Shown: positions 9,452 through 18,568, counted from the stretch's first letter. The stretch is DNA of 28,586 bases from Kalaharituber pfeilii (GCA_015179045.1 WHUZ01000210.1:1-28586); one strand, 5' to 3'. Translations and numbers: made by a program. The notes: generated from the sequence alone by a model not told the origin.

Positions 9452-9515
9452 AAGGAACCGCCATAGCCCTCAGGGCGGCCTGATATTAAAAAAAAAATAA
9501 AAAATAAAAGGAACC
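9452..9515 (+). mobile_element. micro-retroposon, family 1
   Basis: An 8 bp TSD AAGGAACC (9452-9459, 9508-9515) encloses a body that starts three bases inside the hairpin, at GCCATAGCCC. The inner stem is GCCC-TCA-GGGC. The 3' flank is altered (CCTGATATT), and the tail is a mix of A and AAAT. Confidence 0.8.
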
Positions 9516-10348
9516 TATGGTATTCATGATTAACATCCAACGACAATCGCCTCCCCGGTGCTGTCAACATTCATTTCATTTTGTGAACTATAACGGCGAG
9601 TGTAAACGGCACAGTGAGTATTCAGGAGTCTTATAGGTAAGGCCATCAACATAACATAAATTGATAGCTGGCTTTCTTTGTAATTCAACCTTCTTAATAT
9701 TCCAAGATATGAGCTGAAGTATGACAAATTATTGTCATATTGAACAACACAAGAAGTGAGACGTAAGCTGAACCCACTTCATTGTCACCATAGTTCTATG
9801 AGCTACACCATTATTACCTCATAATAGCTCCGGAGTGCTACACGAGCAGCAATTTTTCAACAGTAAAGTATTATAGCAGGTGAGAACTTCAGCCGCAGTA
9901 TGGCGGTATTATAATTATAATGTCTTAGCTCAGATACTATTATGCTTGTGATAACATCGTAGTTGCTATTTTGTATATAAACCAGTAGAGCCACACTTGC
10001 CATAAGCCAATTATAATACTTAATCTAATATGCATAGCTGGTATGAGGTGGCAGGCGCAGCAGGGTGGGTGGAACGGACTTGTTGAGTCCACCAGTGATA
10101 TACACCGTTGAGGCAATATCACCACTTTGGGTAATGAAATAAGGAATCTAATGCAGCACAAAACAATGTGTAAGTTAATGCAAGATACAATAAGCATCGT
10201 TTACGACAGGCGCACGATAGCCTAAAAGATGATCCGTTTCCACAATAAGTGAAGCCAATTGAGCAATCGTATGCATTCGTGTACAGTAGGGGTCGAAACA
10301 GTGTGAACTTATCCCGCAGAGTTGATCCCATAAAATCCCTCTTTAAAA
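9516..10348. other. AT-rich intergenic, no gene seen
   Basis: About 830 bases of AT-rich sequence with only short frames of poor composition. No feature is supported. Confidence 0.45.
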
Positions 10349-10403
10349 TTTTTTTTTTTTATATCATTAATCACATGCCGCCCTATGGGCTATGGCGAGA
10401 GCC
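10349..10403 (-). mobile_element. micro-retroposon, family 1, no TSD found
   Basis: T12 at 10349-10360, then on the minus strand the family-1 hairpin with outer arms CTCGC and GTGAT (one mismatch) and inner stem GCCC-ATA-GGGC. No TSD was found, so the body may extend to the right or the target was altered. A short reading frame (EPGIERSVEDVHSAFKNFLE, plus strand) follows immediately at about 10398-10460; its origin is unknown. Confidence 0.7.
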
Positions 10404-10851
10404 GGGGATTGAGAGGTCGGTGGAAGACGTCCACAGCGCGTTTAAGAACTTCCTTGAGTAGATAGAGGAGAATTTGTTGTTTTCTTTTTTTTTTTTGGTC
10501 ACGTAACCCCGTATAGTGGCTCTCAGCCTGTGGCAGGGCCCCTTTATTACCCGGAGGCAAGTCTGTGACACCGGAATGTAGACTGGATCACCATACTACA
10601 TATCCATCCACACGGCTTCACCCGTGGCTGCAGATGAACAAATGCAGACAGACAGTAGACCAAGCACAATAATACATACAATGGGTTCTTGAACAGTCTC
10701 CATTGCATCCTCCCAGCCCTACCCACCTGCTTTCCTTTGTCTTTCCTTCCCCTAACCTACTCATATGCATCCAATCTGTACTTTTTACCTCTAATGCGTA
10801 GAGTCTCTGGTATTTGACCAGTCCTACCTGCCCCCTCCAGGTAAACAACAA

Positions 10852-10967
10852 CTGAACTAGCCTCCGAGTATCGAGGGTATAGACCTAGGCCCTGCCATGG
10901 CGAACAGCTGCAAGCGGGGTTACGTGAAATATTAAAAAAAAAAAAAAAAAAAAAAAATCTGAACTAG
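10852..10967 (+). mobile_element. short family-2 retroposon
   Basis: 9 bp TSD CTGAACTAG at 10852-10860 and 10959-10967. The body is about 73 bases (CCTCCGAGTATCGAGGGTAT, then the hairpin with arms CCCTGC and GCGGGG, TTACGTGAAATATT) plus about 24 A. It starts about 32 bases upstream of the hairpin, in 3' UTR sequence similar to the LINE end at 20519. It is nested in the decayed half-LINE ORF1. Confidence 0.9.
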
Positions 10968-11081
10968 TCACCTTTCCCTCCTACCTCTCTTGCTTCAACC
11001 CATCATGCCCTAGCGATCTCTGTGCCCATTTCATTATCCAGCTCCAACCACTTCCAAACATTCCTCAGTGTCTTGGTCACT

Positions 11082-11158
11082 TATAAACTAGCTCTGCCAT
11101 GGCGGACAGCTGCAAGTGGGGTTATGTGAAATTAAAAAAAAAAAAAACCTATAAACTA
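11082..11158 (+). mobile_element. micro-retroposon, family 2
   Basis: 9 bp TSD TATAAACTA at 11082-11090 and 11150-11158. The insert starts one base before the hairpin arm CTCTGC, with partner GTGGGG that pairs through G-U wobbles, and ends GTTATGTGAAATT and A. Its start at the hairpin base is the same behaviour as in family 1. Confidence 0.9.
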
Positions 11159-11328
11159 CTATTGCTGAAGTGGCAGGTCATAGTGCCAGCTTTTTTTGTA
11201 AAAGGGGCTTGCTCTTTGTAGTACAAGTGGCTCTGGAGGTGATAGTCTTCCCTTTGGCACAGTCAGGTGGGTCTCTCTTCTTAACACTGGGTGGAGTGGG
11301 AGGGGCTGGCTTCATCTTAGGGCGGGCT

Positions 11329-11452
11329 GCAGAGGTTTGGGCAGTTGCTTCTGCATATAATAGTCACTCTGTTCATGTATCCACATACGTAATATAGAGG
11401 TTTGGGTGGCTGCTTCCACATATGATGGTCACTCTGTTTGCGTATCCACATT
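11329..11452. repeat. two diverged tandem copies of about 62 bp
   Basis: GCAGAGGTTTGGGCAGTTGC at 11329 and ATAGAGGTTTGGGTGGCTGC near 11393 begin two adjacent units. They stay similar through GTCACTCTGTT and GTATCCACAT. The duplication lies at or beyond the 5' part of the decayed half-LINE. Confidence 0.7.
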
Positions 11453-11836
11453 ATTCTTTTGGTAGAGTCTAACTCCTTATCTCCAGAGTACATTTTGCGA
11501 ATAGCACTTGTAAAGAGTTGTATATTCTTAAATGCTAATGTACCAGCTCATATTTATCCTCAAGATCTGCTCTTTTGCTATCACTATCTCATATGAAAAT
11601 TTGTGCATGACATCTAAAACAAAAGCTTGCAATGTCTCCTGAAGTTGGACTGCCTATTCTTTGACTGAGGAGTTGAAGTGGTAAGCGAGCATGTGGCAGT
11701 ATTCATTGGTTAGGTGGTAGCGATGGTGGCGCTGGTGGCTGTGGAGTAACCGGTACAAACTGATTTCCTCAATGGCCATCCCTTGAGCCTCTATGGAGGC
11801 GTGTTTGACCGATCAGTGGGTGGGTGTTCGTAAGTC

Positions 11837-11846
11837 ATGTTGCATG

Positions 11847-11891
<45 letters not shown>

Positions 11892-11903
11892 GTTGCATGC
11901 AGA
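11837..11903 (-). mobile_element. poly(A)-only insertion with perfect TSD
   Basis: ATGTTGCATGCAGA occurs at 11837-11850 and 11890-11903 (perfect 14 bp). Between the copies are 38 T and one A, nothing else. In the minus orientation this is a poly(A) tail with no body. The TSD length matches the other insertions here, which argues for target-primed reverse transcription rather than simple slippage. The family cannot be assigned because no body is left. Confidence 0.9.
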
Positions 11904-12597
11904 GGGAACGCGTCACGTGTAGCCGATATGGCAAAAACATTTTTCGGGATAAAAATTTGATCAATACAATTAGCATACTGAAAACTATTGATGCAAGTTC
12001 ATGAGTAATCCTATTGTAGTTGCGAAGTCGCTCCAAAAATTCGTTCTATGGAGGTTGTTGTCGGTGATCCTGTAGATAGAGGAATAATTTGGCTTATTTT
12101 CACAATTACTTGATGTAAGCAACTTCAAAAATGATCTTTGTAGGAATTTTACTACATTCAGGTCAGTTTTCCTGTTTTCGGAAGGGAATTTTTCAGGACT
12201 TGGCAATATTAAAAACTTTGTTGCTAAGGCAGAGCATTCTGCCTGCTGAGAAATTAGAGTTTGGGTTGTATAACACGATTTAGAAAGTCGGTTGCGATAT
12301 CCGGTCTTTATAATTCATTTTATTCCGTATACTCAGAAATTGATACTCCGAAACCTCCTAATACGTATTGAGAAATACCCTATAGCGCTATAGCCGCAGG
12401 GAGAGGTTTCTGGAAGAGCTGGGAACGAGAACAGAGTAACTCCTGCAGAGTATATCTACTGAAGACTGAGTTGCTTCACGCAAGCTTTGTTGGAGGATTG
12501 GCTACAGACGCGACTTGGAGCGGGGGGAAAAGAATCCCTAAAGGCACGTCTGAATTTTCAAAGGTTGACTTGACTTAGCGTCCCAACCTCAGTGAGC
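11904..12597. other. intergenic, no gene seen
   Basis: About 690 bases without a convincing frame or repeat. It lies downstream of the minus-strand membrane fragment. Confidence 0.45.
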
Positions 12598-12968
12598 TCA
12601 ACCTGCGGCTTGAAGTAATGCTGCACTACAGAGTGGGTCAGCCTTTAACTTGTACTCCCCCACGAGACCCTGCACGCCGGCCGGGAAAGTCCCCCGGCTG
12701 CCACCATGCCAAGCCTCACCTTGCGAGTACGTGTACTTTCCAAATCGTCTGGACCGACCTGGGATATTCATCTGCTGATTGATTGCTGGTGATGACTCAG
12801 CAAAAGGTATAACGATGATATACAGCGCTAGCAGGGTCAGTTGCAGCAAGGGTCCTGAGATTATGAGCACGTATCGTGCGGGGTTGTCAAGCCGTACAGC
12901 AAGTGAGTGTGCTATGATAACTTCAGGTGGAAGTCCCGCACCAGATTTACTAGAGCGAGCCGGAATTT
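12598..12968 (-). CDS. membrane-protein exon or fragment, unknown family
   Basis: A minus-strand frame is open from about 12968 to a stop at 12600-12598 and has no good ATG. It contains GLPPEVIIAHSLAVRLDNPA, then a strong hydrophobic segment (YVLIISGPLLQLTLLALYII then VIPFAES). A polar, Gly/Arg-rich end of about 60 residues with one Cys follows. A CTCTAG just inside the 5' edge could be a 3' splice site. This could be the last exon of a membrane protein or a relic. Its upstream part would run into the F-box gene promoter at 13.0 kb, which favours a truncated fragment. No function can be given. Confidence 0.35.
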
Positions 12969-13079
12969 ATTCAGGAAACGTATCAGTTACAACTCAGTCG
13001 AACGTATTATACGCTCAATAAAACAAGACACCTATGCGCACCAAAGCATCTTAATGTTGCCCTAAGCGTGCTATACATC

Positions 13080-15875
13080 ATGACTCTCTTTTCAACCTTA
13101 CCTCTTGATATTTTAGTCGAGATTATTAAGAACCTAAGTCCACGAGATCTGATTGCCTTACGCCTTGTTGACAAAACCCAATACGCAATTTTCACCAGTG
13201 ATGCGGTCTGCCGCGACGGGATCAAAATTTTTTTTGGATCAAGTTTCTTGTCCACTCCCTCCCGCACAATCAGAAGTATTGAATCACCTAGTGCAAAAGA
13301 GATATTTGACAGGCTAGTTTCCCTTTGCCTTAATTTCATGAAATACCCTTCATATGGCATGGCAATTTAATGCTTGTAGTTCGAATTCCTGCAAAACAGC
13401 ATTTACCACCGCCGAGATAGGTTTCGTCGAGGCTGCCCAACGGGTTTCACCTGTATTGCGAATCAACCCGTGAGAGAGAAAGAAAGTCACCTAATCGCAA
13501 GAGACCCAGATGTGCTCATTATCGCACATAAATTTCATTTGAAACTTTTTCCACTTACTCCAGGGCGCACCCTCTGTGAGCTTCACCATCATGGCAGCTT
13601 CTCTGCCCCTCCTCTAGACCCTGACCGCAGTACCAACACCAGTTCCCACTTGCCTTGCGTGACTGGATACACGATCGAGTTCGACTGTGCGGTAAACCGG
13701 GCACGGGCCTTGATTGAACAGGCTGATCTACAGGCTGGTCACAGACCATTGACGCATGCTTTAATGGGGGCCCTGGAACCTGTGGCAGACGAAAACGTAC
13801 ACAAAGCTGCTAGGCACTTGCACGAGCAAAAATCCATCCATCCGAAACAATGTGAAGGAGCCAAAATCGAACGCCTCGTAGCGGCACAAGATGGGCGATT
13901 GTTAGTATTGTCGTCAGAATGGCAAACTAGAAATTCAACTGGCGAATGGTTGGTGACTCCAGCCATCTATCCGCAGATCTTCACCAAAATAGAGGACTGA
14001 ATCTTACCAGGACGAAATGGGCTTCAACTAATCCTGGTAATATGCAAGCTGGTGAGCGGATTGATGACCGAGATGCCGGGCTGGGCATATATAAACATGT
14101 GCCACTACCTCCATTGTTTGCCGTCATCGATATCGACCTAGATTTAGGTAAGGAAAGCCTACAATTGAACTCCGCCACTCCAGACTCCATTCTGCAGATG
14201 TGGCAGTTAGACATCTTGAATGAATCCTTGTTCTACCAGCAGGTCGGCTCCCGCCATGTGCAACGTGATAGTCATACGATTGTGGCTGCGGTCAACCAAC
14301 ATTACACCATTTACAAGACTTGTGCGCTTGGCTGGATACCATGCTCCCAAAATGCACAAGCAACCCGCGTGGACATCGTGATTGTGCGTCACACCGATGC
14401 TGGAGGCGTTCTGTCAAAGAGCGAGCTCAATGCACGAATGCAAGTTGTGCGTGGTGCTGGCGCGGACTGGCCGCACCATTCACGCCGTGGAGCTCTGGGG
14501 GCAGATCATGACGGCGTCCTTTTTTTTCATTGTTATGAGACCATGAGGGGTTCTAGGTTGTTGGATGAAGCACACAGTTACCAGCAGGTAGTGTTAGACG
14601 TGTACAAGCTGAGCACATGTTGGGGGATAAACAGTGTCGACAATAATGAATCCTCATTAGGACCGACCAAAATTGCAACCATGCCATTATGGGGCACACA
14701 TGACATTCACTGGGACCGCGATGGAACGCACAAGCTCAACGCCAATTGGTGAGTCTTTCACCCCCTCACCCTTTACAAAAGTCTTAGCATCGTAATTTTT
14801 TTTTTTTTTTTTAATATATATGGAGTCGCATGCCGCCCTATGGGCTATGGCGAGTGTCATCGTCATTGATCGCCATCCTCTGCCTAACAACGTTAATAGC
14901 TGTCCCACTGATGGTGAGCTAGCCTCTAAACCTCGACAGGGACCGCGTTGCTGCGACCCATTACTATCACAATCTTGCAATTCATGTGCCGCAGCATATC
15001 CCTCCTAGTAGGATCGCGACAACAGTATCACCGTTACAGTGACTGATAGGATACTACTGGGAACGCGTATACAAAACAGCAGCAACCTCCAGCCACTGAA
15101 CTGGGTTTATGCCACACAACGATTCACTCTACCTTGCTCTGAGATAGCTCTCCGCTCGCTCATTGCAAACTCGAACCGGACCAGCAGCAGGTGGAAGCGT
15201 CTTCCCGCTGTCGGCAATTGTGTGTCAGGGCAGCCCAGCATCGGACTTTGCTGTGACAATGAAATGATGCTGCTATTAACGTCGGCATATCTGCCACTCA
15301 GTCGCTGGCGTTATGTGACCCTTGACATCAACTACCCCGTTTTTGCTTTGCCACATGAATTCCCAGGGCTTTCTATGGAGATATCGGAACCTCCACCGAA
15401 CACAGCGCTGGGGTTCTATTTAGGGGAGCAAAGTTGTAATAGGGGACGCGGGTTTATCACAGGGATTATCACACCAGTAGAACTTATCGGCGGCCATTGC
15501 AATCCGTATATTCTACAAGCCGTTCCGTATATCAGAGGTCGAAAATGCCCAATGGTTAGATTAGGCCGAATCCCTTGGCTTGTGAAACTTGAATTCAAGG
15601 GAGGGTACGATGTTCTCACGAGAATGGGAATGACTCACTACACTGAATATTTCAGGCAGCTGATATTGGGAAATTGTTTTAATAACACTTCCGGGCACGA
15701 GGAGCAGAGCCCTACTTTGGTCTTGATGACTAAGGGAGTGAGATTGCCAGGAGGCAATTCCGTGTGGATTCGGGGAGCAGGCGACGGTTGGCTAATCTAT
15801 ACAGTGGAAAGTCTAGTGCCAGCCCGCACGCCGCTGATTGCGGAAAATGCGTGGGTTATTGTTCGCTATGATTGA
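13080..15875 (+). CDS. F-box protein with long unrecognised C-terminal region, probably five exons
   Basis: ATG at 13080 opens an F-box: FSTLPLDILVEIIKNLSPRD then LIALRLVDKTQYAIF. F-box proteins link substrates to SCF ubiquitin ligases through Skp1. The remaining about 750 residues match nothing I know. A continuous frame needs four introns: 13317-13379 (GTTTCC..GTAG, weak donor), 13949-14010 (GTTGGT..CCAG), 14749 to 14787 or 14854 (GTGAGT), and 14914-15039 (GTGAGC..TTACAG). Each removes stops or a frame change and keeps phase; with the 14854 acceptor the total is 813 codons including the stop. The second half is protein-like throughout (HDIHWDRDGTHKLNAN, WRYVTLDINYP, GRGFITGIITPVE). A micro-retroposon sits at the third intron's 3' end. 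It could instead be a decaying gene, or an F-box gene next to a separate one; the first two introns are the least certain. Confidence 0.5.
14788..14867 (-). mobile_element. micro-retroposon, family 1, at an intron-exon junction
   Basis: TSD CATCGTAATT (14788-14797) and CATCGTCATT (14858-14867), one mismatch. The insert is a T-run and the hairpin in minus orientation, starting three bases before CTCGC. It begins directly after the TAG that would be the original 3' splice site at 14785-14787. Using that old acceptor now gives an in-frame TAA within the T-run. A GCGAG acceptor at the right edge of the insert (14854) restores the frame. Confidence 0.8.
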
Positions 15876-15909
15876 ACTTTCAGTTCAGAGGGTTTGATGA
15901 GAAGGTACA

Positions 15910-17370
15910 TGTAGAGCCATTGTTTTTTTTTTTTTTTTTTTTTTTTCTTTCATTACTCGCATGCCGCCTAAAAGGCTATGGCGAGGTATAAGTAAACTGC
16001 CTAACTATCCAACTAGGTACAAGAGAGTGTCTGAAACAAGGGAGGGATGTCTGACGCATGGTGTCGAGCCCGTCTAAACCCTTTTCCTGTCTGGCTCGTA
16101 CACCTCCGACTTCAACCATTTCCCGCCAAGCCTGACCTTTCCGGGCTCCACCTTTGTCTTCGTGTATAAGACTATGGAGCTAGCCGTCTTGCCTTCTTCG
16201 TCAAGTGTCTGCTTCCGTCGCAACCATCGGATGCCCGATGTCTTTTTGTCTAGGGTCTGGTTGTCTTCCTCAAGCCATTTTCTCACCTTCTCCAAGTTTC
16301 TCCTGGTGGCGACGCCATGGATGACGATGCCTGTGGTTTGGGGAGAGGGACGGCTGTGTGTCTGGCTTCGGGGGCGTGATGGTGCTTGGGGTTGTTTTTT
16401 GTCGTGGTGCAGGGGTGGGAGTTGATGTCGGTTCGGGTGTTGGGGAGGCTGGGGAGACCTCCCGTTCGACCGGGACCAGCGGTTTCTTTTTTCCCTTGGT
16501 CCTTTTCCTCCTGGTGGACTTGGGAGGGGTCGGGTTGGTGGGGTTGGGTGTTGCAGGAGGTGTTGTCGCTTTGGGGATGGGTTCCTGCGATAATAATTGG
16601 TAGTGGTGGAAGTCGGAGGCTTCCGGTCTTGGTTCCGCCGGTGGTGTGTCTACGTTCGTTATGGGGCTGAACCCCAGTGGCTGAGTCTCTTGAAGCTCTG
16701 GTGCCGTGGCTATGGTTGTGATGGGGCTAAACCCCATTGGCTGAGGCGGAGGTGGGGCCAGGATCCCGTGTTCCTCGGAGGGGAGGCACTGTCCCGGCTT
16801 TAAGCCGTATACCGCTGCTGAGCGCTCTTCGATCCGGATGAATAGTGTCGCGCCTGGTCCCGGGGGATTGTTGTCTTGTGCTCTGTATTTCCATAATGCC
16901 GCGATGACTGCCTGCCAGCTTGTGCCTGCGGAGGCTAGTTTGTCTAACTGATCCAGCCACTGTTTGTCGAAGTCCGGCGGGTCCGTCGCCTGGGGAGAGG
17001 ACACCGTCGCTTGGGGAGGGGGCGGCGGGGGGAGGGTCGAACTTTTCTTCTTTCCCTTAGGCATGATTGGCTGTAAGTCCTTATCCGTGGATGTTGATAG
17101 GCGCTTGGCACCAGCGGGGTGTGGGTGATGTGTTGGCAACGGAGGTGGTGAGCTGAGGGATTCTCGAGATTTCGCCCCTCGGGGGAAAATCGCACTGTCC
17201 GGTATTTGAGAATAAAAATTAGATCAAAAGACTCAGCTCGCTGAGAGCTTTCGATCTATGTAGGTTTCAGCGGGGGGAGCGTTGTGGTTGTGGAGTCACT
17301 TCCAAACGCTCTTCCTGTGGTGGTTGTCGGCGGTGTTCCGCTCGTGAGAACTCTGTTGTAGAGCCATTGT
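15910..17370 (-). mobile_element. complete ORF1-only half-LINE, 1,433 bp, perfect TSD
   Basis: TGTAGAGCCATTGT at 15910-15923 and 17357-17370 is a perfect 14 bp TSD. In minus orientation the element has a 5' region of about 290 bases with a 37-nt hairpin (17257-17221), one ORF1-type gene (17064-16074, frameshifted once), a short 3' UTR, the family-1 hairpin with inner stem GCCT-TTT-AGGC, and poly(A) (T-run at 15923-15946). No reverse transcriptase or endonuclease is present. This is therefore a full-length non-autonomous element carrying only ORF1, comparable in layout to mammalian HAL1 elements. It inserted just downstream of the F-box gene stop codon. Confidence 0.85.
16074..17064 (-). pseudogene. 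LINE ORF1-like protein of the half-LINE, one frameshift
   Basis: The start ATG at 17064-17062 gives MPKGKKKSSTLPPPPPP. A helical segment (FDKQWLDQLDKLASAGTSWQ) and an ERSAAVYGLKPGQCLP stretch follow. Next come a Pro/Thr-rich region with two copies of GFSPIT (60-base period, DNA copies at 16661-16685 and 16721-16745) and a basic patch (RRKRTKGKKK). Near 16345 the reading shifts to the frame that encodes GIVIHGVATRRNLEKVRKWL, the RRM-like domain, ending VRLGGKWLKSEVYEPDRKR and stop at 16074. No CCHC knuckles follow. The domain order fits a LINE ORF1 RNA-binding protein lacking its C-terminal zinc part. The shift may be a simple indel after insertion; a programmed shift is possible but not supported by an obvious slippery site. 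Confidence 0.65.
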
Positions 17371-17388
17371 GTAATACTGTTCGAACAT

Positions 17389-17464
17389 GGTATCCATTAT
17401 CGCCATAGCCCACAGGGCGGCATGTGATTAATGATATAAAAAAAAAAAAAAAAAGGTATCCATT
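17389..17464 (+). mobile_element. micro-retroposon, family 1
   Basis: 10 bp TSD GGTATCCATT at 17389-17398 and 17455-17464. The body begins exactly at the outer arm, here ATCGC, which pairs with the changed partner GTGAT. The inner stem is GCCC-ACA-GGGC. The tail is ATATA then 18 A. It lies 18 bases from the half-LINE's right TSD. Confidence 0.95.
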
Positions 17465-18090
17465 TCCTCTTCCGTTGAATTTTTTATTCTTCTTTTCCTT
17501 TCTTTCATTAGGACATCGTCCTTGTTACTACGTTACTCCGTGGGGTGTTAATTCTGGGATGTGCTTGTGACACTTTTTCTTCGTCTACCAAAAAACCTCT
17601 CTGGACAAACATTATGCATGTATACGTATGTAAACTAACTGCCTACCTCGAAGGGAAGTGTTGCACATTTAGAAGTTAACTTAACGAGATCTGGTTACTC
17701 TCTTCGAAAGTGGCATTCGTTATACGCAACCCTCTCGAGCTGTAACTTCTCCAGTGTCGTTCGTTCTTGTTCGAAGAATTTACTTTCTCCGAATATTCCT
17801 GGCCTGTAGTTCATAGAATCTTGGTGGGAGCGCTGTGGAAGGCGTCGCGCCTAAGCCACTACAACCCTGGGCTCATACACCACAGGTAATGTGGTTCTAT
17901 GGCTACATAGGCTGTAGCTCGGTTACATACACACGGTCCGGGTAAGCCTGAGGGTATGGGAGATGCTTCGAAATGACAAGTCTGGCAGCGACTGGTATAA
18001 GAAGGGTGTCCTTTGTACATAGCATTCATATTCGTCTTCATCTTTATCTTCCATCTTTCCTATTCCCTGTTTATTCATTCATCCGTTCAT
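17465..18090. other. intergenic, pyrimidine-rich in part
   Basis: No gene is supported. The last 60 bases before the LINE fragment are T/C-rich. I find no target duplication for the LINE here. Confidence 0.4.
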
Positions 18091-18237
18091 ACTCATTTTC
18101 CGTTGGGGAGAGAATTGCAGGAGTAGTCAGGGAGGTTGCTGAAGCTCACGGTCTACCACTGGAGACCTCAAAGGAGGAGGTCCTAGTCATGGGTAAGAAG
18201 GCCAAGAGAAGGGCAGATGTTGAGAGGTGCAAGTGGC

Positions 18238-18568
18238 TAGGGGTGATTTGTTTTTTTTTATTTTTTTTTTAATTTCATTACTCGCATGCCGCCCTATGGG
18301 CTATGGCGAGGTTTTATTTCAGAAAAGAAAGTAACTAACTAAACTTAACTACATGGGGCCTGCGGGTCTATATGTGTGTTACGGGGAAAACGGCCAGCAA
18401 TCTGTCTCATCTCCTTCCTCTCTCCGCCTCGTACTGGCTCGCCTTGAGCCATCTCCCTCCAGGTCGCACCCTGTCAATGTCTTGAGGGTCTTCCAAGTAG
18501 ACCACGACGGAGCTGGTCTTCTTGCCCTCTCCGATGAGTATGTCTTTTTTCCGATAGGGGTGATTTGT
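18238..18568 (-). mobile_element. 5'-truncated family-1 half-LINE inside LINE ORF2
   Basis: 14 bp TSD TAGGGGTGATTTGT at 18238-18251 and 18555-18568. The 303 bp body, read on the minus strand, starts in the ORF1 RRM-like end (KKTSSVVVYLED, then RWLKASQYEAERGR). It continues through a 120-base 3' UTR into the family-1 hairpin and a poly(A) broken by one T. It is oriented opposite to the host LINE. Confidence 0.9.

Larger units (their letters stand above)
10481..11330 (-). mobile_element. degenerate family-2 half-LINE (ORF1 remnant plus tail)
   Basis: On the minus strand the region reads: decayed ORF1 (about 11330 to 10750), 3' UTR, family-2 hairpin at about 10503-10540 and poly(A) at 10481-10496. 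The ORF1 part is recognised from its match with the copy at 20.6-21.0 kb. For example, CCTCCAGGTAAACAACAACT at 10835 matches CCTCCAGGTAGATAACAACC at 20717, and the conceptual protein retains SSVVVYLEG and GKKYRLDAYE. Several stops and shifts are present. Two family-2 micro-retroposons are nested in it. No ORF2 sequence lies between ORF1 and the tail, so this is a second lineage of ORF1-only element. The 5' boundary is uncertain. Confidence 0.6.
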
